DNA from: Symbiodinium natans
Taxonomy: Eukaryota > Sar > Dinophyceae > Suessiales > Symbiodiniaceae
Direction: 5' to 3'
NCBI GenBank assembly: GCA_905221605.1
Contig: CAJNDS010002584.1
Location: forward strand, 195,257 to 259,256
DNA: 64,000 nucleotides
Shown here: positions 54,751 to 64,000 of the stretch, piece after piece
How positions within the stretch are numbered: the stretch's first letter is position 1
Layout: each line of letters starts with the position of its first letter
The notes under the pieces: model-generated
The model's input: only the letters and a program-made list of their open reading frames with translations
The model's database searches: none
What the model was told of the DNA's origin: nothing
Position numbers and translations under genes: made by a program

Positions 54751-55782
54751 ATGGATTTGGACACTGATGCAGCCGCCGCCTCCCAGCTGAGTCTGCTCTG
54801 CTTGATTCCTTATGCTGGTCTGGCTCTGCTGCTGACCTACTGGAAGGCCATCTCCATCTCCACGCATCTCCTGGGACTCTTGATCTTGATCCCTGCCATC
54901 GCGGCCTTCTTCTTTGGGGGGCTTGGCTTCAACATGTTGACCTGGGGCTTCATCTTCATGGCTTTGTGCGACAACCCCGCTGGCATGTGCTGCGTCTGTC
55001 CCTGCTTCTTCATTTGCGCCATGGTGCTGTTCCTTGCCCTCGGCCTCAACTCTCCCGTGCAGCGTTCTTGGGAGATAGACGCCCTCGAGCCGATGCGCGG
55101 CGTCGGCATGTGCAGCGAAGAGTGGGGGGACTTCAAGGGAAGCATTTACTTTAAGGATGGCGCTCTGACGCAACAGGGTCGAATGCCCAAACCATTACTC
55201 ATCAACATCGCGCGGTGCTATTCAGAGGTTAACAAGGGCAGACCACCCACGTGGTACAGTTGCCACTTCGTCCTGCAGCCAGTCTTTCAGTGTGACGTGG
55301 ACTCTTCTTACCTTGACTTTGAGTTCTCCGATGCCTGCAAGCCCCGCGGCTGCGCTTGGGCCATTACAGCCGATTCCTCGGCAACGCCTGCGGCTCCTGC
55401 AGTCCCAGACTGTGGGCGGCGACATGGACAGGGCCTTTGCGGGTTCGCAACAGATCTCGTGATGCTGATGCCTCTGATCAACGAGGAAAGCAAAGACACC
55501 TTCCACCAGGCGCTGCAAGATGCGGCAGCGCAATATCCCGGGAATCTCACGTCGGCAAGCCCTTTGCTGTCCCTGGTCAACCCCAAGGAGGAATCCGCCT
55601 CTCTAAGGTCTTGGGTGCCTGTGTACTACCTCCTCCTATTCCTCTATGTGCCCTTTGGTGCGATGTCGGCCTTTCTGCTGGCATGCCAGAAACAAGGGTG
55701 CCCGAAAATAAGTATAAGGCCCCGCCGCATCAATCTGAGCGATGAGCCGGAGTGGTGGTCCAGGTCGAGCAGCGAGGACTGA
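54751..55782 (+). CDS. intronless multi-pass membrane protein, unknown function
   Basis: One continuous frame of 343 codons from ATG (MDLDTDAAAASQLS) to TGA. Predicted by eye: four closely spaced hydrophobic segments in the first ~105 residues (LSLLCLIPYAGLALLLTYW; LLGLLILIPAIAAFFFGGLG; MLTWGFIFMALC; CFFICAMVLFLALGL). A Cys-containing soluble domain of ~180 residues follows, then one more segment near the end (YYLLLFLYVPFGAMSAFLLA) and a short tail RRINLSDEPEWWSRSSSED. A CCVCPC cluster sits before the fourth segment. No family is recognised. Lack of introns, as with the 40-kb gene, suggests retroposition, but no spliced-leader relict is visible upstream. Its 3' end is duplicated at 62190-62335. 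Confidence 0.7.
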   Translation: MDLDTDAAAASQLSLLCLIPYAGLALLLTYWKAISISTHLLGLLILIPAIAAFFFGGLGFNMLTWGFIFMALCDNPAGMCCVCPCFFICAMVLFLALGLNSPVQRSWEIDALEPMRGVGMCSEEWGDFKGSIYFKDGALTQQGRMPKPLLINIARCYSEVNKGRPPTWYSCHFVLQPVFQCDVDSSYLDFEFSDACKPRGCAWAITADSSATPAAPAVPDCGRRHGQGLCGFATDLVMLMPLINEESKDTFHQALQDAAAQYPGNLTSASPLLSLVNPKEESASLRSWVPVYYLLLFLYVPFGAMSAFLLACQKQGCPKISIRPRRINLSDEPEWWSRSSSED

Positions 55783-57118
55783 CTTGAGATGCTGACCCCC
55801 AAATCATCTGGGGCTTTGTGGATTTTGGAGCTTCTACGATGAGAGGCCACATGCGGCGGTGGACTGGAAAGCGGCCTCTCAAGGGCTGGCTGCGAAGCTT
55901 CGCGGAGCGGCTCGGGCATGGTGGCGTGGCCCGTACAAGGCGGCCCGGCCGGAATGTGAGCGAGACGAATCACATCATCGTGAAGTTTTCCTCGCGCCTT
56001 TCTCCCTCTGCTTCGTGCATGTGAGTGGGTATCTGTGGAAGTTTGGTTTTCTGTTTGTGGGGGATGAACGGGATGTCCAGTGGCTGCAGAAGTTCAGGAG
56101 TTCAGGCAGACGGGCGTGCGCTTCCTCGTGGTCCCAACGCAGGTTGACGTTCGGATTGAGCAGTTGAATGGAGAGAGCCCAGCAAGGGGATGGATCGCTT
56201 GAGGAGCTGCTCCTGGTAGACACCTCAAGTTCAGGAGGCTCGGAGGCCGGTGTTGCAGCTCTTCCGAAGTGTTGCAGACGAGATCAAGGAAGCGGACCGC
56301 CAGCGCGTGGAAAGACTTGTTGATCCTGTGACGATGTTGTGCGCACATGCTTGGCCGGAGGTGGGGCGCTGACAGGTCGCTACTCAGCAGCTCGCCCGCT
56401 GCATGCAGAAGAGATTCCAAGCGCCCGTGACCGGTATGCATGGTTGATTTCAAGACAGGAGCATGGCCACAAGTCCACATTTGCAGATCCTTCATGAGTC
56501 AACATCCAGCAGTAGTCGAACAGTGAAGTCACGAAGTTGGGCTGGGTGTATAGTCTTTGCAGTGCTGCCTTGCACAATGGGCGATGCCTTCATGTAGTTG
56601 CTTCACCCGCGCAGTCGCGTGTGGCCGGTGCCTCCAGTCGGACTTGCGAATCATACACTGCTACACAATGTGTATGGGGCATTATGCATGCTGCATGTCA
56701 TGTGGATACTGTATTTGTGGGCCATTTCCCTGCCAGGCATGGTCGCTTTGGAAGATGTTGGCCCGGCTAATGACTTTGGATCTTCGAGCCTTGGCCCATT
56801 CTCGGCTCCTAAAGCCAAGCAGTCTCGATATATACTCTTTTCGCAGATTCTAGCAGCACCCAAGCAGCACAGAGCAGGCCAGTCATGTAAGTCACGCAAA
56901 AGTCACACACATCATGTGTACTCAGACTTCTGCTTCCAGAGGAGAGCCTTTCTGGGAGTCGGCGTGCGTGGTGTTCCCCTTGCGCCCGAGACCGGAGCCC
57001 GCCTCAAGGTGAAGCCATCGCACACCACGCCCTGCAACCCCAGAAAAATCTGCCGATCTGCAGGCACCGGTGCCTTTGCCCACAGCGACGTCCGCTGCGA
57101 GGCTGTACTGCCAAAATG
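55620..57118. repeat. second segmental duplication, copy 1
   Basis: Homologous to 62190-63238 in the same orientation. It spans the last ~55 codons of the membrane-protein gene and the following exon-like sequences. The stretch from about 55796 to 56380 has no counterpart in the second copy. Shared blocks include GTCGCTTTGGAAGATGTTGG (56742) and the exon-like block at 56936-57110. Confidence 0.85.
55840..57110 (+). CDS. coding-like exons of an unrecognised gene
   Basis: Pieces in order: 55850-55960 (AVDWKAASQGLAAKLRGAAR then WWRGPYKAARPE), 56076-56190 (VAAEVQEFRQTGVRFLVVPT then QVDVRIEQLNGESPARGW), 56230-56370 (RRPVLQLFRSVADEIKEADR then QRVERLVDPVTM) and 56936-57010 (RRAFLGVGVRGVPLAPETGA), with a Thr/Pro/Ala-rich piece after it (about 57030-57110). 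Acceptor sites are AG-G. The last two pieces are repeated at 63.0-63.2 kb. No family is recognised. Confidence 0.4.
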
Positions 57119-57119
57119 T

Positions 57120-57720
57120 ATCCTCTTTTGTTGTTTTTTTCATTCATTCTTCTGTTATTCCTCTATTCTTGACATTCTCCCCCCGCTCCACAAAACAAAA
57201 GAATAGAAAGAACGGAAGAACTGAATTCTTTATTATTTCTTCTTTCTATTCTTATTGAAATCTTTTGTTCTGGTGGGGGGAGGGGTGGGGGGTGGAGATA
57301 AAGGAATAAGAGAAGAAAGGAATAACACATGAAAGAAAAAGACAAAACGAGTAAAACAATCAACAGGAAAATGAGTTCAATTCTTATATTCTGTTGTTCT
57401 AGGGCCCCCAAAGAATGAAAGAATACAATATTTAATAATTCACTTCTTTTATTTCTTTATTCATCTGGGGGCCCAAAATCAGTAACAGAATAAAAGACTT
57501 GAATTATTTTATTCGTTTACTCTTTTCATTTTTATTCTGCCAGGGGGTGGAGAATCAAATAATAAAAACATAAAAGAACAACAGAAGAATGAAAGAAAGA
57601 TAGATCGAATTAAACTCTTTTGTTCTTTACATGTTTTGGGGACATCAGAATCAAGGAAACAAAATAATCCATTATATATATATATAGAAAGGAAAAAGAG
57701 CAGCCATATAGTACATAAAG
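57120..57720. repeat. AT-rich island with alternating A-rich and T-rich blocks
   Basis: Blocks rich in GAATAAAAGAA alternate with blocks rich in TTCTTTTATTC, and are separated by G/C spacers such as GGGGGAGGGG, GGGCCCCCA and GGGGGCCC at roughly 100-bp steps. Adjacent blocks are near-complementary and could fold as hairpins. It ends in a (TA)n run at about 57672. Confidence 0.8.
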
Positions 57721-58230
57721 GTCCCTCTCATATGAAGATTGGGCAGGACAACCAAGGATTGTACAATAATCGCTACGGGGAGCAGTTTGATTGGGTTATT
57801 GCGTCCGCCAGGGATGTGAAAGGTCGTCGAGTCGTTGCATGCATGCTGCGTTTACAGTGTTTTTCGCTTCGTAATGTCCAGAACAGTAAAATGCTAGATT
57901 TTCCAGCATTTTGGCAGTGTTGACAGTACTGTAGCGTTGATTGTAGATGAAATGACTTGCTGTGTCGTGTGTCCCGAGTCCCGGCACCCTAGAAAAGGGT
58001 GGTACGCACTATCAGCCCTTCGGTGGATGGCCAAAATGTTGCACCGCCTGTACATGCGTATTTCAAACGATTGCGGCATCAAACCCCGCACCAACTGCTT
58101 AACAGTGGCGGCTAGGACTACGAGCGGTGCAAGCCATTGGAGCAACTCCGGCCTTTAGCTTTTCACAGCCAATTTTTCCCCACCTTCGGTGTGGGGTTGT
58201 TAGATTTTGGACTCGAACTCTTCTTCTTGC
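57721..58230. other. no supported gene
   Basis: Short frames on both strands without motifs. Confidence 0.4.
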
Positions 58231-58234
58231 CCGC

Positions 58235-58640
58235 TCTAGAGATTCCCTGGAGTGCTCAACCCCAAAAACTCCCTCGAGTGACCAGCCCCAAAGACTCCCT
58301 GGAGTGCTCAACCCAGAAACTCCTGGAGTGCCAATCTCAGAGCACACAACCCCACAGTCTCCCTGCAGTGCCAGACCCCAGAGACTCCTGGAGTGCCCAG
58401 CCCAGAGCTCCTGGAAAAAAGTCTTACAACTGCCCCCTGCAGAGTTTCCTTGGAGTGCCCAACGCCAGAGACTCCCTGGAGTGCCCAACCCAGATGGTCA
58501 ACACTCCAGAGTCTCCCCATGCCCAGCCCGAGTTTCCCTGGAGTGCCCAACCCTAGAGATTCCCTGCAGTGCCCTGGAGTGCCCAAGAGACTCCCTGGAG
58601 TGCCCAACCCCAGAGACCCTGGAGTGCTAAGGTGGGGATG
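58235..58640. repeat. ~25-bp minisatellite (CTCCCTGGAGTGCCCAACCC)
   Basis: About 15 imperfect units of GACTCCCTGGAGTGCCCAAC type, with GCTCAACCCCA, GCCCAGCCC and shortened variants. The unit contains the palindrome CTCCCTGGAG. Open frames crossing it on both strands (up to 167 codons) follow from the repeat. Confidence 0.92.
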
Positions 58641-59170
58641 TTCGAAGTAAAAAAATTTTCCCCGGGGCACGCAGAACATAAAAAGACGTTTCTGAAAAGT
58701 GGTGCAAGGTTTTGTCCATCCACAGTAGCACGCGCTGACATGAACAAATGGCGAAAATTGGGAGCGAGGAAGGATTTATGTGAAGAAGTATTGCAACGCC
58801 AACAAATATGTGGGACGACCCGGCGTGCTGGAAGAGGCAGTGAGAGAGTGTGGAAGCCATGTCGTGAATAATGCGCAAAAGAGGATGACAAAGGAGAAAT
58901 CGAGGATGCGATTGAGGAAAAGCAGAAGTTGGGGGGGGGGGGGGGGGCAAGACGTCGACTTCTCGGACAAGCGTCCCGAAGTGTTTGGGCGCGCAGGGAG
59001 AAGCTTCCCGGGGAAGAATGAGAATCGAAAAGTCAGCATTTTTGCGAAAAGTTGAGTGTTTTCGAAAAGTAGAAAGTCGAAAGTCCCGAAAGTGTTTAGA
59101 AATGAAAAAACCCCGAAAGCGTATGGCATTGAAAACCCAAAAAGTCGAGGTGTGCTAAGGCTGCTAAGGT
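58641..59170. other. spacer with GAAAGT-type low complexity
   Basis: A G-run (58931-58948) and GAAAAGT/GAAAGTC repeats (59035-59130). No gene. Confidence 0.5.
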
Positions 59171-59209
59171 GCCGATCTTGCGATCGTGCGAGCATTGCCC
59201 AATCGTGTT

Positions 59210-60112
59210 TCATAGGGCTGACTGAGCCGGATGCTGGGAATCTGTCGTCATTGGGGCTTGCCCGCTGTCTCTCGATGAGGTCGAGACACTGGTGCGGATG
59301 GCTGATTACCCCAAGCGTGGGTACAACGTTCTTTATCGCAACTGCCAAGACTACACCAGTGCCCTTGCTTCGCCGATCTTTGGCATTGCTTTGGCTTGCG
59401 ATGAGCCTTCGTTTGCTGAACAGCGCCCGGTAGGACGCGCGGCAGTTTTTGCTACAGCATCGATGGCAGCATGGTTTTTGCCCCCGATTTCCGCGTTGAT
59501 CTTGGGTTATCCCCTCCCGTCAGTCAAGGATGGGACTTTGTGTGCCAGGATGGATCCTTTGCCCCCTTCAGCCGCGGCATAATCCCAATCGAGCGAAGAG
59601 GTCCTGAATTCATCACTTGCTTCCGCTGTGTTCCTCGCTAGGTTTCGTGATGTTGATCGTCGTGGCGGTGACATGCATTGTTTTGCTTTTGCATCAGTTA
59701 GAGTCCTACTTCTGGAGACTTCAAATGTGTGGCCGCGGGCGTATGCGCAAGTTTGGGTGAGATATCTCCAAGAGACAGGTAGTCCAATTATTTCTACGAC
59801 GCAGATGCTGCTCAGGATGTGGAGACCCGGCTCCAGCTTTGGAAAGCCTTCGTACGGCAATGGCATCCGGACAAGAATCCGCATGTGGCGATAAGAGCCG
59901 GAGAGGTGCCCGCTGCGCGCAGTCTAGTTTGGAAAGCGTGCGGGGGCTTGTGCAGGTATGCAAGCGCCTGAATGCTTGGAGGCGTTGTGGCGTTGTGGCG
60001 TTGTGAGCAGACTACCCACCTGCAACTGTCCTTATGCATCGCAGCTTGGCCGTAAGGCCAAGGGCGCTGCAGCGGCGAAAGCCAAAGCAGCAGCAAAGGC
60101 CCAGGCGTCTTG
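59210..60112 (+). CDS. J-domain protein, preceded by an exon with an NCQDY motif
   Basis: First exon-like frame, about 59225-59581: CPLSLDEVETLVRMADYPKR, GYNVLYRNCQDYTSALASPI and a hydrophobic stretch (AAWFLPPISALILGYPL). The NC-[EQ]-[HD]-[FY] pattern after a YNxLxxN string recalls the catalytic Cys region of PPPDE/LRAT-type thiol enzymes, a weak match with no His partner placed. Second, about 59790-59895: DAAQDVETRLQLWKAFVRQW followed by HPDKNPHVA, the end of helix II, the HPD loop and helix III start of a J domain. Last exon about 60044-60112: a Lys/Ala tail (GRKAKGAAAAKAKAAAKAQA) and stop. The J-domain assignment is firm for the motif; whether all pieces are one gene is inferred from order and strand. 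Confidence 0.5.
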
Positions 60113-60279
60113 AGCCTGAACCTTGGGCAGCCCAGTGCGCGCGCGGTGCACACGTGGACCCAATGACGCTAATAAAGAAGAATCAAAGAGAACGAGTTTG
60201 TGTCCCGAGCTCACGTGATTTTGCAGCACCACCTGCCTCCCGCCTCCACCCCCAGCCTCCCGTGCATTGACCGAAGATG

Positions 60280-61260
60280 AAGCGCGTTTTATTGGGATTT
60301 CTTGCAATTTCATGCATTAGTCTATAAATCTGTGAATTTCTAAACGTATAAGATTATTGGAATTCTTATTGTTCTACTAATGGATGTCGTACAGATTATC
60401 TCTGTTTTATTCTTCACTCCAAAGAACATTGATAAAAGTAGTGAGTTTTCTTCACTCGTAAGAATGTAATCACTACATCTTTGAACATTAGGTTCTCTAT
60501 TCATTATGGAAATATTCTTCCTTATAGTTTTACTAGGAATTTATGGGGCTCTCTTCTTATATTTTTAATGCCCCAAAGACTTTGTTAATTGAGGTTTCTT
60601 TGTGCGCACTGTTGTTTCTTTTTGCCTTTTTCTTTGTGCATTAGCTTCTATTTGTCATGAAGGCCTTTTGTATTCTATGTTCGGCCCTTTTAATAATATA
60701 AAGTTTTCTGGATTACTTCTCTAATTCACTTGTTATAGTATTTTGTCTACTTCATCTTTTTATTTTCGTTACCCCTTTACTTCTAGTATCTTTTCATTGG
60801 CAATCTTGCTTAATTTTGGTTTTTTTCTCTTTATCATTCGCACGCCAGAAGCGCTATGAATAACCGTGAACTAAACCATGTGGTGAAAGGAACTAGCCTG
60901 TACGACCACAACTCCGGGCAATATAAATGGTATTCACTCACTCTCGCGCATTTCATATTCCAACTTTATCGTTGGCGGAAAAAATGCGTGAGCGAATGTT
61001 GCAAATGAATGATGAGCGAAGTGAACACACAGGTTCTATTGATCTCGGGCGTCACAAATTTTCTCAGTAAATATGCCGGCAGTAAAAGCATTAGAAAGGA
61101 CCAGAATATGAATAACATGTGCACAATTAGCAGAAAGTATGCTACAGGGAACATTATCATTATCAATGTAGTTTTCGTATTTTGTACTTCTTTTATTCTT
61201 TTCCTTTCCATCGTTGATAAAGTTACGAAGTGAAATAGATGAAACATGAGCGCGATGAAG
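60280..61260. other. strongly AT-rich island, no supported gene
   Basis: About 1 kb of T-rich DNA, sharply different from its GC-rich surroundings. The + strand from about 60590 reads as a hydrophobic stretch (IEVSLCALLFLFAFFFV) broken by stops, and a 93-codon minus frame (61247-60966) is also hydrophobic. I cannot match either to a mitochondrial or plastid protein. Confidence 0.6.
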
Positions 61261-61479
61261 AGACTCTGCTACCTTAATTCGTGTCTTTGTTAGGCCGTTT
61301 TCACATGTAGCCATCAGGCACCAGCCGGCTTGAACAGTGACGAGTCACAGCACGCGGCTGCTCAGTTCGCAAATTTGTTGCCTCGTCCTTTGTTCCACTG
61401 CAACAGCGCCATCTGGCCAGGGCTCAGCAATTGAGGAACATGGAAAGCTTTAAAGTCGCCCGTCGCCCCTGCAGCCGCT

Positions 61480-62120
61480 TGGATGCCGGATCTTGTTTGT
61501 TCCCTTTCACTTGTTAGAATCTGTTGTCTAGCTTCTTATGTGACGCTTGGCGTTCCCTTGACAGCGCTGTCTAGCATATATAAGGTTAGGGTTTACAGTA
61601 TGGTTGCGTTTTTTGGTTGCAGCTTGCGATGCGGCACATCTGGCCCGTGGATGTTGTCAGGGAAAAGACATCGTAGAATTCCGCCGAACGTGCTCTCATA
61701 ATTCAGATCGCGAGGCGACAGCATTGCAGGGGGAAAGGCTTGTAGGCTTGTGGATGTTTGTGAGATCAATGGACCTGGCTGTCGGAGGCTTTGATTTGGC
61801 ACTTGCGTGATCTCATCCCCAACATCGCTGAGGCCGTCCTCGCCAACGATGTTTTTGCAGGCCTGGATGCAGATTTGGCTTACGGAGACTTGCTTACGCA
61901 CGAAGCAGGGCTGTTAAACTCTCTGCGCGGAGTTTCTTGGCTGCCAGAATGCAAGTTCCCATATGGTATCCTTTGTAGGAAGGGGTGGCCTGGCATGGCA
62001 GATTTCTTGCGAGCTGAGGCATGTTGGCTTCTACATTTGGACAAGTCTTGGTCGGATAGCTCTTTGGTAGCCGCTCAGATACAGGCCACTGCACACAGCG
62101 ATGACGGAAGATGAAGCATG
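61480..62120 (+). CDS. possible exon of an unrecognised gene
   Basis: The frame around 61795-61990 reads LRDLIPNIAEAVLANDVFAG then LDADLAYGDLLTHEAGLLNS with an AG-rich acceptor context upstream. It looks exonic, but a comparable frame runs on the opposite strand and no family is evident. Confidence 0.3.
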
Positions 62121-62189
62121 CGGCCAAATGGATGTTGCGCGGCTCACCGTGATCAATTTGGCATTGTCAACGTGTGCTGATTCGGGACG

Positions 62190-62335
62190 TTCCGACTCCC
62201 TCTACAACCCTTGGTGCGACTGCGATGTCTGCCTTGCTGCTGGCATGCCGTAAACACGAGGGCCCGAGAAGAGCGCCCCACCGCGTCAATCTGAGCGATG
62301 AGCCGGAGTGGCAGTCCAAGTCGAGCGAGGACTGA
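62190..62335 (+). pseudogene. truncated 3' copy of the 54.75-kb membrane-protein gene
   Basis: Reads ATAMSALLLACRKHEG and then HRVNLSDEPEWQSKSSED with a stop at the same place as the parent (SDEPEWWSRSSSED). The frame is intact over this stretch, but the first four membrane segments and the soluble domain are absent, so it cannot encode the full protein. Confidence 0.75.
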
Positions 62336-63238
62336 CTTCAGATCACGGTGATGATGGGTCTCAACTCAGTGGCTCGCCCGCTGCCTGACGTTGAAAGTTG
62401 AAAGCATGTCGCTGTCGAAGTTGTAAAAGGAGCGGGATGCCATCACGTAATTGGCGGATGAATCCAAGCGTCTGTGACCGGTATGAATGGCTGCTTTCAC
62501 GATGCGTGGCTGTGCTGCTCAAGACAGTGAACAGGGTCACAATTCCAGATTCGCAGCTCCATCATGCATCAAAATCCAGCAATTCTCGAGCAGTGAAGCC
62601 ATGAAGTCGGGCTTGGTGTATGGTCTTTGTAGTGCCGTTTAGTTCAACGGGCGCTGCCTTCATGTAGTTGCTTCACCGGCGCAGCTGAGGGGCCGGCGCC
62701 TCCAGTCAGACTTGATACACTGATACGCATGGCAGCACATGTACTTATGCATGCATGCGGCATGTGGGTACAGTCTGCATCTGTCTTCCAGCATTTCCCT
62801 GCAGGCATGGTCGCTTTGGAAGATGTTGGCCCGGCTAATGACTTTGGATCCCTGAGCCTTGGCCCAGTCTCCGCTCCTAAAGCAATCCAGTCTCGACAGA
62901 TACTCTTCTACTTCTATAGCACGTTCTAGCTGCACAGAGTAAGTAAGTCACGCAAAAGTCACGTACATCATGTGCGTCATGCAGCACTGCACAGACCTCT
63001 GCTTCCAGAGGAGTGCCTTTCTGGGCGTCGGCGTGCCTGGTGTTCCCCTTGCGCCCGAGACCGGGGCCCGCCTCAAGGTGAAGCTCCCTCAGCGTAGATT
63101 GCTCTCAGCGCCTCTGCAAGCCCATCGCACACCACGCCCTGCAACCCCGGAAAAATCTGCCGATCTGCAGGCACCGGTGCCTTTGCCCACAGCGACATCC
63201 GCTGCAAGGCTGTCTTGCCAAAGTGTATCCTCACTCCT
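62190..63238. repeat. second segmental duplication, copy 2
   Basis: Copy of 55620-57118, lacking about 585 bp of that copy (equivalent of 55796-56380) and carrying an extra 38 bp at 63084-63121 that is bounded by AAGC on both sides. The offset changes from 6556 to 6068 bp across the missing segment. Confidence 0.85.
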
Positions 63239-63270
63239 CAGTCGTGTCTCTCGGAGGGTTCAGAAGCGCT
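63010..63270 (+). CDS. exon-like block, duplicate of 56936-57110
   Basis: Reads SAFLGVGVPGVPLAPETGAR and later TPEKSADLQAPVPLPTATSA, as in the other copy. Low divergence in the reading frame suggests that both copies were recently part of functional exons. Product unknown. Confidence 0.35.
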
Positions 63271-63384
63271 GAAGGAGTGGTGGTGGCAAGGATGCCACCC
63301 TCAGCAAGAAGGTCGCCTTCAGGCCGATGCTGAGTGGTAGAGAAGTGGTCAGTGGTGGTCCTGCAGTGGCATCTTGTTGCGAGG

Positions 63385-63590
63385 ATGCTGAAGCAGCTCG
63401 GATGTGAGGTGCGTTCGGATGAGGATGCCGAGGCGGGTCAAGTTATTATGGTCAGCGGACATGTTGAGCAACTGTGAGTATGTGTGTCAAGTCTCGCGAA
63501 GGTCCGGTATGTCCAGGTGGGCATCAAGACTCAGCCTGTTCTGTTCAAGAGCCTTGCTGGGAATGTTGGCGGGAGCACATCCTAATCCTA
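63385..63590 (+). CDS. possible exons of an unrecognised gene
   Basis: About 63382-63472 reads RMLKQLGCEVRSDEDAEAGQ then VIMVSGHVEQL and meets a textbook GTGAGT donor. A second piece at about 63515-63575 (VGIKTQPVLFKSLAGNV) follows an AG-G acceptor. No family recognised. The remaining bases to the window end show nothing. Confidence 0.35.
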
Positions 63591-64000
63591 GAGATGCGTA
63601 GAGATGCGTAGAGTCATTGAAACTCGAAGTCACATCCATATGGGTGCTTTACAACATCCGCTACCAGATCAAAGGAGAGTAATTGCAATTTTGTGCCGCC
63701 CTCACCAGCAGTGGAGGCTTGTTCTGCGCCGCCCTCAACGGGAGCTTCGAACCTCGAACAGTCACGAACAGTGCTGCATGCGAGAATGCAGAGTTGGCGA
63801 CGACACGCTACGACGCTACACGGACAGAGAAACGGAGAAACGGCGAAAGTTTCGAGGATGGTGATCGATGACATATGGTGACATACAGCGCACACCGAGA
63901 GGATGCCACTTTGGTGGCTTAGAACTTAGCTGTTTTCGACGTAGAGCTCGCGAATACTTCGCGATCACGATGTGTCTGGGGCATGAATTCGTTGCACATC

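Overview
The window is nuclear DNA of a eukaryote, most likely a dinoflagellate (Symbiodiniaceae/Suessiales-like). When exons of recognisable proteins are joined in frame, the introns open with GC or GA about as often as GT, close with AG, and the base after AG is almost always G. That splice grammar is characteristic of dinoflagellates. Supporting signs are TTTAGGG-type interstitial telomere repeats, very short exons (30-100 nt), GC-rich exons in long repeat-rich introns, a possible relict spliced leader upstream of an intronless gene, and genes mostly on one strand (+). Nothing bacterial or viral was recognised.

Layout. 1-5.2 kb: low-complexity DNA, decayed telomere-like repeats and a few coding-like exons I cannot name. 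5.2-12.7 kb: two head-to-tail polyprenyl-diphosphate-synthase genes. The first (5.2-7.4 kb) has lost the second Asp-rich motif and the KT motif and looks like a non-catalytic PDSS2/Dlp1-type partner. The second (9.7-12.7 kb, 13 exons) keeps both Asp-rich motifs. 13.7-16.6 kb: a cold-shock-domain gene whose domain is split by a GA-AG intron filled with about 15 copies of a 91-bp minisatellite. 16.9-22.3 kb: a probable minus-strand exon pair, then mostly unassignable sequence. 22.3-25.7 kb: a complete 12-exon mitochondrial-type DnaJ gene (384 aa). 26.6-37.5 kb: a long, sparse coiled-coil gene whose introns hold satellites, an AT-rich island and a poly-G tract. 40.1-40.9 kb: an intronless orphan gene. 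41.6-44.2 and 49.3-52.1 kb: two copies of a 2.6-2.8 kb direct segmental duplication flanking a trinucleotide-repeat cluster and a Lys/Glu-rich helical-protein gene. 52.6-54.5 kb: a GT17 (MGAT3-like) glycosyltransferase gene. 54.75-55.8 kb: an intronless membrane-protein gene whose 3' end is duplicated at 62.2 kb. 57-64 kb: AT-rich islands, a minisatellite, a J-domain gene and duplicated fragments.

Functionally, the two prenyl synthases could act together (side-chain synthesis of a quinone), DnaJ belongs to mitochondrial protein folding, the cold-shock protein to RNA binding, and the GT17 enzyme to N-glycan modification. There is no sign that they form one pathway. Exon borders were placed by eye from frame continuity and family motifs; borders are probably right within a few bases where phases close, and transcript ends are unknown.
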